This document shows, in pieces, positions 1 to 11,047 of a stretch of DNA of 64,000 bases (positions are counted from its first letter, which is position 1; each line of letters begins with the position of its first letter). The stretch is taken from assembly GCA_964059195.1 (NCBI GenBank), contig CAXKWD010000002.1, forward strand, positions 154,459,042 to 154,523,041, in the 5' to 3' direction. The notes under the pieces are model-generated. The model was given only the letters and a program-made list of their open reading frames with translations, ran no database searches and was not told the origin of the DNA. Position numbers and translations under genes: made by a program. Origin of the DNA: Ectobius pallidus (taxonomy: Eukaryota; Arthropoda; Insecta; Blattodea; Ectobiidae).

Positions 1-708
1 AGCAGTCGTGTGAATCGCTTCTCTTCAATTCGCGCCTTTTCAAGACAATAGCAGCAGTGGCTTTTGCTATTAAATCGCGAATTAGTTCACAATACTTCAA
101 GCTACAAGTATTGTCGTGTGCAAGTAATTAAATTACACTAATTAAAGTCATTTCAATAGCCTCGGCTTCATAGATCCGTCTTGAAGCTCGTATATAGTTC
201 GAGAGCATTGTGCAACCCACGCGTTCACATTGAATCAGCTATACAGTGTAATTATTCTCAAGATATCAGTGTTAAATCATCTTAAACGGAATACAGCAAT
301 TATTCCGAGTGTTTTGATATAAGAATCAGTACTGGCATAAATAAAGAACATTTATTGCCACGTGGCCGAAAGTACGCGCCAAATCTCATTACATTGGTTA
401 TTGCAAGTGTTGCAATCTTATTTCAGCTTATTTGTTATTCAGTTTATCAATCAGTTTATTTCAGTGCATTTATTTAATCATATCGTGTGAATAAAAGAGT
501 TCCATAGTTTAATTACATGAATAAGGTTTATTCCCATTTGCATCCGTGGATCCCTGTATCTGACGACCTCGAAAGTCCATCTAGCTCTCTTCAATTTGTT
601 ATTATTGCTAAGGCAATAATTGGTCCTCCTACCAGAGATTCTATTTTACATCCATACCTATCATTTTCCCTCTGCGGCAGGGTTATATGCCGTTCTTGTC
701 CCCAATAT
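1..708 (+). repeat. BEL-1 left LTR (truncated by window start)
   Basis: Bases 1-708 repeat 3682-4389 with scattered substitutions and small indels. Comparison with the right LTR suggests that about 230 bases of this LTR lie before the window. The exact 3' boundary is uncertain; similarity stops after the run CCCCAATAT, which may itself include the first internal bases. Confidence 0.85.
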
Positions 709-1039
709 TTGGTTCCTCCTTAGCCGGATGTAGTTTGGATAAATCTTGAACTCTCACACATGTATTGTTTCGCTTCTCGAATTCTCCAAACGCGAGTTAT
801 TCCAGTAATCGGTCTTCCGCGACGGTCAACAAAGAATTCCACCAACCCTGAATTCATGGTCAAGGTTGTCATCAAGCAGCAGTACCCAGAAACTACAATT
901 AGCAGTAGCAACTACGTCTACAACGTTCACCAAGGCTGCAGTGTGCAGTGCTTTAAGCTATCATCCATTAGAACAGCAAGATTCTTCAGCAGCGAAGACA
1001 TCACAACATTCAACTTCTACAAGTACTGTTTTCCATTCA

Positions 1040-2903
1040 ACATGGAACAGCAGGTAAAAGCTTTGACAAAACATAGAGGAATAATTAAGCGTGAACTAAC
1101 TCACATGCAAAAAAACTTGTGCTACTGCAAATGGAGAAACAAACGTATTTCTATTAAAAGTGAAGTTTGACAGTTTAAACGTCATTTGGGAGAAATACGA
1201 CACAGTTCAAACACAAATCGAATCGCTTATAGAAGACGAAGCAGATTTAGATGAGCACGCAGAGCATAAGGAAGCAACAAGAAGTTGTTACGAAGAACTG
1301 AAAGCTAAACTCAGCGAACTTATCTGTCATCATGAACAGCCAATGCACAGTACAAGTTCTCATCACAGTGAACAATCACAACACAACAGTGATATATCAC
1401 ATCACACTTCGCATTCTTGTAATGTACAGAGCAAAGTCATACCTCTTCCTACTTTAGAATTACCCACATTTAATGGAGATGTTACAAAGTTCAAACATTT
1501 CCATGATACCTTCAGCAGTCTGGTGGTAAAGAATGAATCATTAGACCCAATTCAAAAATATCATTATCTTTTAGCGGCGGTTAAAGATCAAGCGCACGTG
1601 CTAATTGAAAATCTCCCTGTTACAAGTGACAATTTCCCAGTAGTATGGAAATTGATTTGTGATCGCAGCAGCATGTGCAGCTATTGTTATCATTACCAGC
1701 AATGAGAACAGATAGTGTAACAGAACTGAGGAACCTTCTTAACAGTTTTCAGAGCAACCTAAACGCAGTAGAAGCTCTATCTTTAGAAGTTCCGCTACAT
1801 GAAGTTCTTCTGTTAAATAATCTCACAGACAGCACGCGCCAAGAATTTGAGAGTAAAATCAACTCACAGCATTTTACGCCTCTTCAAGAACTCACTACTT
1901 TCCTAGAATCTAAAGCACACTCATTGGAGATTCTAGCGACTTCTAGCAACATGTCCAGCCCATCACCTACAAGAAAGGTTGACCTGCGATCACATCAACA
2001 CACTGTCCATGAATCGCGACAGTCGTATGCAGGTGCAAACAGCTTATCTTGTGCCTATTGTCAAGAAAATCACAAACTATACCATTGTGAGGAATTTCGA
2101 CAGCTTCCAGCCAACGAGCGATGGAATTTTGTCAAGTCACAGCACCTGTGTGTAAATTGCTTCTCATCGAATCATCAGGTACACCAGTGCAATTGAGAAT
2201 CATTTTGCAATTGTGGCAAATCAATGCATAGTCAACTCTTGCATAATGACATGAATAGGGTTTCTTCCCCGAATGATTCTCTCTCAACGGCAGACGAAGA
2301 ATCACAGATGCATTCCTTTGTGGTAATGAGTAAATCTTCACAACGGCAAGTCTGTCTGCAGTGTAAACAAAGACACGCTTTACACAAGTGTAGTAAATTT
2401 CGCAAACTAATAGTACAACAGCGTTGGAGCTATGTACGATCCAAGAAACTGTGCTTTAATTACTTCTCGTCTGAACATAAAGTACAACAGTGTGCACTAC
2501 CTTCTTATTGCAAGTGTAATTCAAAACACAGCAAGTTATTACACTTCATACATAAGCAAGGAAAATCAACAGCATACGCATTCACCTGCTTTGATATTAG
2601 CAGAAGTCAACAGAGTACTTCACATCTCAGCAATTCTAAACCAGTTAGAATTCGCAGTAACTCAAGTACGGCATCTCTTCACAAGCAGAGCCAACGCTTC
2701 GAGAGAAATAGACCCAATGCAGCGGTCAAACCTTTTCGCAACAACTACGCTTCCTGCAAAAATAGCAACGGACATTTGAACACATCCCTTCACAGTGAAT
2801 CTTTCAGCAAACAAGAAAGGTTTAGTACAAGTGACAGTGGAAACTCAAGGTGTAAAGTAGATCCATTCTACAGAGCCTTAACTTGTCGAAACAACACCCA
2901 GTA
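1040..2903 (+). pseudogene. gag: BEL/Pao gag pseudogene (BEL-1)
   Basis: The reading starts near the Met at 1040 and continues in several frames to 2903. Recognisable pieces are the Pao-type gag core (residues reading LPTLELPTFNGDV and LDPIQKYHYLLAAVK, about 1440-1600), a first Cys/His module beginning CAYCQENHKLYHC (about 2050) and a second beginning CLQCKQRHALHKC (about 2355). Lesions against the intact copy at 17549-19669 are a frameshift near 1150, a deletion of roughly a dozen codons near 1664-1680 and an in-frame TGA at 2194. One Cys of the second module is replaced (CFNYF rather than CFNCF). It has no intact product. Confidence 0.85.
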
Positions 2904-3452
2904 GTGTTTGTCTTCATCAAGTTAGAGAAAGGTTATTTTATCAAGACATCATACGAATCAGCCAATGCATTCAACACATTACATTGCAATGTGTGTAAAA
3001 AGGAAACTAGCAAGAACTGCCCTTTTACAAATTACATTCAATTGGTGAAAAGGGTCTTTCTCCCTTATTTCCAAATCCAGTGATAGTAACATAAAATCAT
3101 CTGGTGTGTCTTGATCAATATACAGAAGTCATCATGCATTTATTTAATAAGCTTCTACAGCTTAGCATTTCTACAAATTGTGTTTCAACAAGCATCCTGA
3201 TTGTCTTCACTACATGTTATTGCTCCAGCTGTTATGTACAAGTCGAAGCTTCTTCACTTATGGATACTTACAGAACCTTATTGGAGTCCAGCCATCTCAT
3301 TCGCATAGACCTTCACAGCCTTACGTGTGTTGCCAGTCTAGTAGTGTAGAGTCAGTGCTTTTCAGTGTTACATACGAGTGTATTTTAGTCATTATAGCTT
3401 GCACTCTAGTTATGTTCTTTTATTTGAAGTAATACTTCAAGGCCGCGGAGTA
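2904..3452 (+). other. BEL-1 internal region after gag, no pol
   Basis: These roughly 550 bases lie between gag and the right LTR. They hold only short non-conserved ORFs. Blocks such as TGTGTTTCAACAAGC and CTTCACTTATGGAT are shared with 19670-20305 of BEL-2, showing that the pol-less 3' region is common to both elements rather than an accident of one copy. Confidence 0.7.
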
Positions 3453-4389
3453 TGTTCGTGCAAGCTACATGTTTTACTAGCATTTTTATATATGTCTAGT
3501 TAGTTTTTCTGTTCAAACTCTCCGCTAAATCTATTTTCACATATTCAGCATTTGTAGCGGAGTAATACAGGTTCTTAGCGCTCTTTCTCCGGTCCTACTT
3601 CTGGCAGGTGCATACTTGAGAGGCCTCGTGCCTATTAATCGGCGTCATGCCAAAGTTAGTCAGCGTCTAGCATTCACATAAAGCAGTCGTGTGAATTGCT
3701 TCTCTTCAATTCGCGCCTTTTCAAGACAATAGCAGCAGTAGCTTTTGCTATTAAATCGCGAATTAGTACACAATACTTCAAGCTACAAGTATTGTCGTGT
3801 GCGAGTAATTAAATTACACTAATTACAGTCATTTCAATAGCCTCGGCTTCATAGATCCGTCTTGAAGCTCGTATATAGTTCGAGAGCATTGTGCAACCCA
3901 CGCGTTCACATTGAATCAGCTATACAGTGTAATTATTCTCAAGATATCAGTGTTAAATCATCTTAAACGGAATACTGCAGTTATTCCGAGTGTTTTGATA
4001 TACGAATCAGTACTGGCATAAATAAAGAACATTTATTGCTACGTGACCGAAAGTACGCGCCAAATATCATTGCATTGGTTATTGCAAGTGTTGCAATCTT
4101 ATTTCAGCTTATTTGTTATTCAGTTTATCAATCAGTTTATTTCAGTGCATTTATTTAATCATATCGTGTGAATAAAAGAGTTCCATAGTTTAATTACATG
4201 AATAAAGTTTATTCCCATTTGCATCCGTGGATCCCTGTATCCAACGACCTCGAAAGTCCATCTAGCTCTCCTCAATTTGTTATTATTGCTAAGACAATAA
4301 TTGGTACTCCTACCAGAGATTCTATTTTACATCCATACCTATCATTTGCCCTCTGGGGCAGGCTTACATGCCGTTTTTGTCCCCAATAT
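3453..4389 (+). repeat. BEL-1 right LTR
   Basis: It begins TGTTCGTGCAAGC directly after the purine-containing tract GGCCGCGGAGTA, in the position of TGTTGGAGAAAG in BEL-2. It contains the full repeat of 1-708 from 3682 onward. Both element LTRs share the block CTACTAGCAT near the start and a GTGTGAATAAAAG-like interior. The end is set by loss of similarity to the left LTR. Confidence 0.8.
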
Positions 4390-4392
4390 ATA

Positions 4393-4512
4393 TCTTTTCC
4401 CAAATATAAAGTTCTGCGGGTGTTCTTACTGATTTTAATAATTAGCGAGGATGCACAATTATTCAAATCAGTCAGAACACCCGCAGAATTTTTCATTTGG
4501 GAAAAGTTATAC
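4393..4512. repeat. Short foldback, arms of about 50 bp
   Basis: Arm 4393-4442 and arm 4462-4512 are near-perfect reverse complements around the shared core TTCTGCGGGTGTTCT, with a spacer of about 15-20 bases. It sits immediately outside the BEL-1 right LTR and runs into the ORF fragment upstream of the CXC-like pseudogene. It probably arose by local inverted duplication of the older sequence at 4462-4512. Confidence 0.8.
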
Positions 4513-5111
4513 ATGAAGAAATTCGAGAGCAGACTCATGAACTTTGACATTCCAAAGGAAGACAACCTGATATCAAAGTACGTCAAAACAACACCAGGGG
4601 AACAGGAAGAACCTTCAAACATCGAAGATCCGGCAGTTGACATGTAGTTGAAAATGCAGGCCTGTGAAACGCGTTCTACCATATAAATTGGTAAGTGAAG
4701 TTAATAAAGTGTGTTTAAGTCAATCTCATATAATTTGAGATACCAGTAAGTTCATGCATGGCTCGGTGAATACAAAGACCCCTTAAAGCCAAGAAGGAGC
4801 CAGCTCTAGAATCAATTCTGAAAAGTATTTCCTGTACCTGCAAGAAGGGGTGTTTAAACGCTTGTGGGTGTCGTAAAGCTGGATTAAATTGCACACCCAA
4901 ATGCAAACATTGCAATGGGCAGTCGTGTGAAAACATATTAATACTCCTGTCCTCCGACAGTGAGGATGGCGACACTCCTGATGAGCCACTTAATTAGTTT
5001 TTGGATGAAGACGCTGAAGAGAACTTTATCAACATTGGCTAGATTGTGAACATCACAGACGAAATAGCAGACGTCAACTGCCCAGGTCCCTCTAAGTGCC
5101 GAAGACTATGA
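4480..5111 (+). pseudogene. Broken cysteine-rich (CXC/tesmin-like motif) protein
   Basis: A first open stretch (about 4480-4647) reads EFFIWEKLYMKKFESR and ends at a TAG. After a gap and a frameshift near 4770, the plus strand reads a cysteine-rich block (about 4825-4935) with the pattern CTCKKGCLNACGCRKAGLNC followed by CKHC and GQSCEN. The reading then continues through acidic Asp/Glu/Ser-rich sequence with TAGs at about 4993 and 5041 and ends KCRRL-stop at 5109-5111. The CxCxxxC and CGCRKxGLxC spacing is like that in CXC-type DNA-binding domains and in a common class of uncharacterised, transposon-associated arthropod proteins. Which protein it came from is unknown. Whether 4480-4647 belongs to the same gene is inference. 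Confidence 0.5.
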
Positions 5112-6411
5112 ACAAACAAGTCATGCAATGCAATGTTTCACCAGAACTCCAGCTAAATAAATCTTTTTGTATATAAATAAATGTTCAGTGCCGTTATTGC
5201 TCTTAACTTGTACGCACATGTAATTATTCAATCATTGCTATACACATATTTTTAAACCTCTGTATTTTGTGACCTGTAAGAGGTAGCATAAGTTTAAATT
5301 ACTCGACAAGTTTCAAAATACCTCTACTTTAAGTTTCTATATGGAGTTTTACTATAGGTTTGTTCATTTAGAAGATAGCGAGCAAAAACTAGTTGAAAGT
5401 TCAGATTTTTTATTTTTTGCAAAATGTTGCTGAAATTCGAAGAGCTGTATTTACGAAACTATTCATGGTAGAAAACTCGATTCGATCTCAAACTGTAGCA
5501 ACTTTAGTCTACTTTTAGGATGGATAATAAAACTTTTTTGTCAGGTGAGTGTTTTGGCAGATAATGGGCAAAAACAGAAATAAAATCGAACATTTTTAAG
5601 TTTTTTCAAGATGGCGGCTCTGGCGGCAAAAAAATTAGTTGGCAAAATGTCAGGAATTACTCTCAAAACCATCCCAGACATCATATAAAAAATTAGCTCT
5701 ACCCTAAATTTTGCATCCATTCTTGACAATTTGATTGGACTATTAAGAGCTTTTGCAATTTTTCCTATACCGCCCGTAGTAACCTTGCTCCCGCGTATCT
5801 CAAACGGAGTAACTTCTACCTAGCGGCGGAACCAGTGAACTACCTCAGTCGTCACACTTTCTCCTCTATTCATTATGGTTTGATTAATCATTTAGTCTTA
5901 TTTTATTTAATAGTTTGAATAGAAAAATCATAGTAGGCCCATAATAAACTATTGTATCTACAACAATCATATTGTTTAGGCCTAAGTGGTTAAGTGCCTT
6001 TACCTGAATTATTAGTAGGTCAAAAATACTAAGTAATGTAGGCCTATTGCTTTAGATTTCCAATATTTATATGAGCTGTCATTTATTGCGTTTAATAGAG
6101 TCAATAACCCCATGGTGTAGCTACATAACTGTCCAGAATATTTTTCTCATTCTGGATTATGATGGTCGCACGGTCACTTGTTTATTTTCTGACTCATTAT
6201 TTATACTCGCACATGTAAAGTTGCTCATTTGAAAGTTACATTTTTGGGTCTTCTGAAATAGGTTAATGCTTACTACGTGGATTATTATGATGTCAGAGTA
6301 TGTAGGTAATATATGAAATTGGAATATTACACATTTTCCCTACCGTTACGTTGTTATAACCCTTGAAACTTCGAAGTATTTGTGTGCTATTGTATATAAC
6401 AAGCCTCCCTT
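5112..6411. other. Unassigned AT-rich spacer
   Basis: No ORF with a recognisable domain, no long repeat and no terminal structure was found. A single AAGATGGCGGC-like site occurs near 5608, outside the main cluster that begins at about 6495. Confidence 0.6.
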
Positions 6412-6494
6412 TTGCTCAGACAAGGGGGCGTGGTCATTGGCTTCATCTGTTCCCCATACAACACCGCAAGCACGGCGTCTCCGTGTTCCTCCGT

Positions 6495-6660
6495 GGTGAC
6501 GTCACAGGCGGAGCAGCCGACGTACTTCCGGTCACGTGATCCAAGACGGCGGCACTTCCGGTTCCGGTCCAAGATGGCGGCAATTCCGGTTCCGGTGGTT
6601 CGCTGACGTCATCCAAGATGGCGGAAGTTCCTGTTCCTGTCACAAGATGGCGGCGGGTCC
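6495..6660. promoter_or_regulatory. Promoter-like cluster: CRE, ETS, E-box and YY1-type sites
   Basis: The segment is CpG-rich against an AT-rich background. It contains two TGACGTCA palindromes (6497-6504 and 6604-6611), ACTTCCGG ETS-type cores (6524-6531 and 6554-6561), a TCACGTGA E-box (6532-6539) and YY1/Pho-type AAGATGGCGGC sites (6571-6581 and 6644-6654, with variants at 6543-6553 and 6615-6624). These motif names follow well-known metazoan consensus sites. Function is inferred only from their density. No coding start is evident next to it on either strand, so it may be an orphan or transposon-derived promoter. Confidence 0.45.
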
Positions 6661-6990
6661 GGTTCAAAATGGCGACGCTTCCGATTCCTATTGCAAATGG
6701 CGGCCCACGCGCGAGATTCAAATTTGGAAATTGAGAATGGCGGTAAATTTGAAAATTATATATAGGAAATTCAAAATGGCGACGCTTCAGGTTCCTATTT
6801 CAAATGGCGGAAGGAGGGAAATTTGACTATTGGATATTATAAATGGCGGTAAATTTGAAAATTGCAAATGGAGGACCAAGCGCACAATTCATATGGTAAA
6901 TAATGGAAGTTGGAAATTTTGAAAATGGCTATTTTAAAATGGCGGAAGGTTCAAAAATTGTGGAGGAAATTCAAGATGTCGGCTAGCGCA
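6543..6990. repeat. Degenerate ATGGCGG/TTCCGG minisatellite
   Basis: ATGGCGG, preceded by AAG or AAA, recurs about every 25-50 bases for roughly 450 bases. It is interleaved with TTCCGGTTCCGG, which fades to GGAAATTT- and TTGAAAATT-type AT-rich units toward 6990. The gradual decay from GC-rich to AT-rich units suggests an old tandem expansion with deamination of CpG. The antisense and sense ORFs across it are by-products of the repeat. Confidence 0.65.
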
Positions 6991-7702
6991 AGATTTTAAA
7001 TAATAAATATTTAAAATATTAGAATTTATATATTTAGAATTTATTATTTTTTTATTCCGATTTCACATTTACTATTCGATTTATGCAAGACTTCCATTAA
7101 GAAGAGCGTTTTTTCAAAAGCCGACATCTACAGAAAGTATAGTTTTGCAATGTTTTTGTGTACACTTGACGTTTTTATGAATTTTTATCTGTGGTTTTGT
7201 TAAAAGAATGTACATGCTAATACCTTTATGATATCAGTACCTTCATTTAGAGAAAAATAATGTAGCATTATTTATTTCAGCTCAAAATATTTAAAGTTTT
7301 CACAAAATCCGATATCTGCACAGGACAATATACTGTATCTGGAGATTTGACTTTTAATTCTATATTACTAAAAGCATTTGTTATAAGTGTTATATATCTG
7401 GGCATACTTTCAGGCAATTACAAAATTTATATTTCACTCCATACAGATATGCAGCCCTTATCCTGTCGATTTTCTTAAGAAGTACAAACATTATTCCTGT
7501 ATAAATATCAACATTCAATGTGAATACACATCAGAAAGCAACAAGACAACTTCAAAACAGAAATACTATTGAATAGAAACATTTAAGAAACTCAGTGGTC
7601 ACCTAAAAAGATGCAGTGATACTAAAAAACAAGTGATTTTTGATGAAGGACCCAGAATAAATCTGAATATTGATTTCAGAACAGTTAGTGTAGATATATT
7701 GT
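6991..7702. other. Unassigned AT-rich spacer
   Basis: It is AT-rich and has no recognisable protein or repeat boundary. The 61-residue ORF at 7387-7572 has no motif I recognise and is not called. Confidence 0.6.
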
Positions 7703-8370
7703 TACGAGGGCAATTCGTAAAGTAAGTTTCTCTGGGGCCCTTTGCAGAAACAAAACAAAATTTCAAGGAAATATTTATTGCAACGGACAAAGGAAGTGTT
7801 CAGCCATTTTTCAACATATTCGCCACTGGAATTTAAATATTTGGGACCAACTTTTGAATACCTGTGTCGTAGAAGTTTGCCGCCTGGGATTGGAACCACT
7901 GAGTGACAACCACCTTCGCCTCTATGTCAATCTTTTTCATTTCGTGAGGTGTAGGGAAAGATGGAGATCACTGGGAGCGGGGTCCGGGCTTTAGAGTGAA
8001 TGTTTTAACACCTCCCAGCCGAACTTCTGCAAGAGATTTGATGTGAGGTGTTTAAACATCCACCCCCACAGCCCGGACCCCGCTCCCAGTAATTTCCATC
8101 TTTTCCTACACCTCAAAAAATGACAGGGAAAGACAGAGAGGAGGAAATGTTTGTCATAAAGTGGTTAAAATCCCTGGGGGCAGACTTGTACGACTCAGGT
8201 ATCAAAATTTGGTTTCACGGTATGACAAATGTGTCAATTCCGGTGGCGAATACGTTCAAAAACAGCTGAATACTTCCTGTATCTGTTAAAATATACGTGT
8301 CCACGAAAATGTGTTATGTTTCTGTAAACGGCCCCAGGGAAACTTACTTTATGGACACGCTAAGTGTTCC
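7703..8370. mobile_element. Mariner-derived foldback: two 3' halves in inverted orientation
   Basis: Arms of about 300 bp (about 7703-8008 and 8045-8370) are reverse complements around a spacer of about 40 bases. The central arms contain the block GCCCGGACCCCGCTCCCAGT, which on the right arm encodes the mariner transposase region normally reading HPPYSPDLAPSDFH, here decayed. Outward on each arm comes mariner C-terminal coding sequence (minus strand of the left arm reads SSGEYVEKWLNTSF). The left arm ends TACGAGGGCAATTCGTAAAG, a mariner-type terminal inverted repeat at a TA. The right terminus is more decayed. Both ends are therefore 3' ends of a mariner and no 5' half is present. No transposase can be made. 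Boundaries are approximate. Confidence 0.75.
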
Positions 8371-10046
8371 ATTCATTTAATTGTTGCAGCTATCACATCT
8401 GCATAAAATGCTTTGGCATCATCAGGGACTGAAAAGTACTGCATTAGTTATTCAACAACCCGTTTTTTCCGACATATGATTTACTTTAGGAGATTCATTT
8501 TTTTCTTTCTGCAAACACTTTAAGTCTTTACCACTTCTTTTTAGCCCTTCATATTCAATGTCTGATCCAAAATATGTAGATCGAAAGAAGCACTTTTCTA
8601 CTTTCCCCTTTAACATTTTTCTTGTAGTGCAAGAATAGTGTTGCTGCCAAAATCTGAAATGACAATTGGGATCTCAATGCCTTCTGAAGATCCCGTATTT
8701 TACCAAGCTGCAACGCTGGATTGTTGTATTAGTTATATAGTTATATATTTATAATGGTGTTGCTAATACAGAGAAACTGGAAAGGTATTATCTTATAACA
8801 TTGAATAAGTAGATACTATATTTTAACATCTCAGATTAAACTTGGTTAAATATAATAAATGTAGTTTGGAATATAAATATTTATATATCAATCTAGATTC
8901 TAACTAGAACTCTTATTTCTTTTCAGAAAGTTTGATTTCAAAAACTCAAAAGGAGCGAGTGGACAATCCCTTGAGGGCAAAGAACGATTTCTCTCAGAAC
9001 AGGGCAATATAGGAAGCAGGATAATAATTCAGCATAGAAAACAGGCAATGATTCAAAATGGTAGTAACAAGTTTAATAAATAAACATCAACAACTATCAT
9101 AAAGGACAGTAAAACTGAATAACAGTTAATAGTAACTGTGATAATATCAATTTAAGTGCTATATACAAATATAAAATAGATATGAATAACTAACATAGAC
9201 TCTCTAATAATTATTCCCAATGAATAATTAAATTCCACATCCTATTCCACAATTCCTACAAGAGCAATTCCAAATGGATGAGAGCTAACCTAACCTAACT
9301 CAATGGCTAACCAGGTAAGCATCGAATAATAACCTTTGGCAAATGTAAATGATATGAAGGGTAACGATGAGTTTCTAACTGAATAAGTCAGGCTAATACC
9401 AAAAAAGCAGGTAGCTGAATGAGCAAGTATAAAAAAAAATTCAAAACAATTAGGGCCTATAAGTAATAAGACTCGAAGAGAAAAAGAGAAGATTTAATAC
9501 AAGAGAATAAGCAGAATAAGTTCTATATATGTATTTAATTAACAAAGAACAAATTAGAAAATTTAAATGGAGAAAAGGTATTTACTGAGAGATATAAATA
9601 CACAAGCAAAATATGTAACAGCAGAACAGAAAATAAAAAAAAAACTAACCAGAAGAGTAAAAAAATGGGAAAATGCAAATCAGTTACAGTTAGGCTCAAA
9701 TTAATTTAGAAAGAGGCTAAAAGGCAAGGCAATAAATATGTAATAATAGAAAAGGGGGGAGAGCAGATGAATTAATGTAATATACAATATTGGAAATCTG
9801 TATAAATGGTGAAAACTAATTTACAGAAACAGGCCAACGAATATCTATATATGTATATATATAAATGATAATAGAATGAACAGAAATATGGCTATGCAAG
9901 GGAAGAGATGCCAAAGCGTAGAATTTAAATAGAATAATAATAAATATGAAATACAGGAACATATGTACCAATCTGAAAAGCAAGGGAATGTGAATATGCC
10001 GTAACCTGGAAAAATTAGGCCTACATGACCTAGAATGGGTCTAGCC

Positions 10047-10100
<54 letters not shown>

Positions 10101-11047
10101 GAGGAATTAACTATGCAAAAATGAAGGGGAGTCTCTACAATATTCAGACCATTATTTTCATACCTAAGAAAGGTTAAGTAATCATAAATATCACAGGACG
10201 AAAATTTATTTTAACATAAGTCCCAAACCTGAGTTAAGTTAGTGATGGAGAATTCTAACTCTAGCCGAAAATAGTCCAGAATATATATATAACTTTAAAT
10301 TTACATGAGGTGAATACAAGATTGCCATAATTATCTAAATTATACAATTTACCAATATTATAAAAATTTCGGCATCAGCTCTTAGCCAAAAATATGATTA
10401 GAGAAATTTTGAAACTAACAATACATACTTGCTAAAAAGGAAATAATACAGGGTGATGTATAGAATCTTGGTACCAAAAATCAGTAGTTATAAGCACAAC
10501 AGTAACTCCATAGGAACAATAAACTATTTATAGCCGTGGAATTACCTACATGGCTACCATAAGTTAAGTGGGAAACGTCCACAAAAAATGGACAGAGAAG
10601 AAAACGCACATAAATTATAGTTACTGAAATCTTGCACATACGCAAGATACATAAGAAATACTGCATATAAATTTTACTCCTTACGTGAATCCAAGAAAAA
10701 CCTATAGGAGGTCATAATATGAAATCTGGGGGAGAAGGCGTTGTCATATGACATAGTACAATGGAATGTGACCTGGCGCACAATAACACTTACGAAATCC
10801 TAGTATAAGTTAGCATTCCGATTTAGCAAGATAGAAGGAACTTAACTAGTAACATCTTTCTTGATGCATGGTTAAAGTTATTTCGTAGAACGACTGAGAT
10901 AATGCTTTTAAAGGACCAATCCTGAATATATAATAAGCTTACTCTCATTATTAGTTAATGTATTGGGTTTCCATATTCAAAAATGCATAATTCTCGTTAC
11001 ATTAATGATTACGTGCTTCACGCACACAAAATCTGCTAGTATCATAT
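8371..11047. other. Unassigned AT-rich spacer with microsatellite
   Basis: No domain-bearing ORF was found. The minus strand of about 8400-8720 has a weakly protein-like composition (readable fragments such as DDAKAFYADVIAATIK) but carries stops and is not identifiable. The rest is very AT-rich, with many TATATA and AATAATA runs. Confidence 0.55.
10051..10096. repeat. (TA)n microsatellite
   Basis: An uninterrupted TA dinucleotide run of about 46 bases, read directly. Confidence 0.95.

Larger units (their letters stand above)
1..4389 (+). mobile_element. BEL-1: degenerate gag-only BEL/Pao LTR retrotransposon
   Basis: Direct repeats at 1-708 and 3453-4389 flank a gag-like coding region. The left LTR is cut by the window edge. 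The gag resembles the Pao/BEL gag (DUF1759-like region followed by Cys/His modules). No protease, reverse transcriptase, RNase H or integrase is encoded between the LTRs. The internal organisation matches the intact element at 16158-21402, so the two are members of one gag-only lineage. The LTRs differ at several bases per hundred near their shared start, and gag is broken, so this is the older copy. The 5' flank lies outside the window, so no target duplication can be tested. Confidence 0.85.

Noticed and set aside
4198..4647. A 149-aa protein starting in the BEL-1 LTR
   Set aside because: The first part is LTR sequence that is also open in the left LTR, and the middle is a foldback; only the last third is possibly gene-derived.
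6387..6826. Small ORFs on both strands across the ATGGCGG cluster
   Set aside because: The repeat composition keeps all frames open; no domain and no conserved start.
8400..8720. Minus-strand coding remnant
   Set aside because: Composition is mildly protein-like but stops intervene and no family is recognisable.
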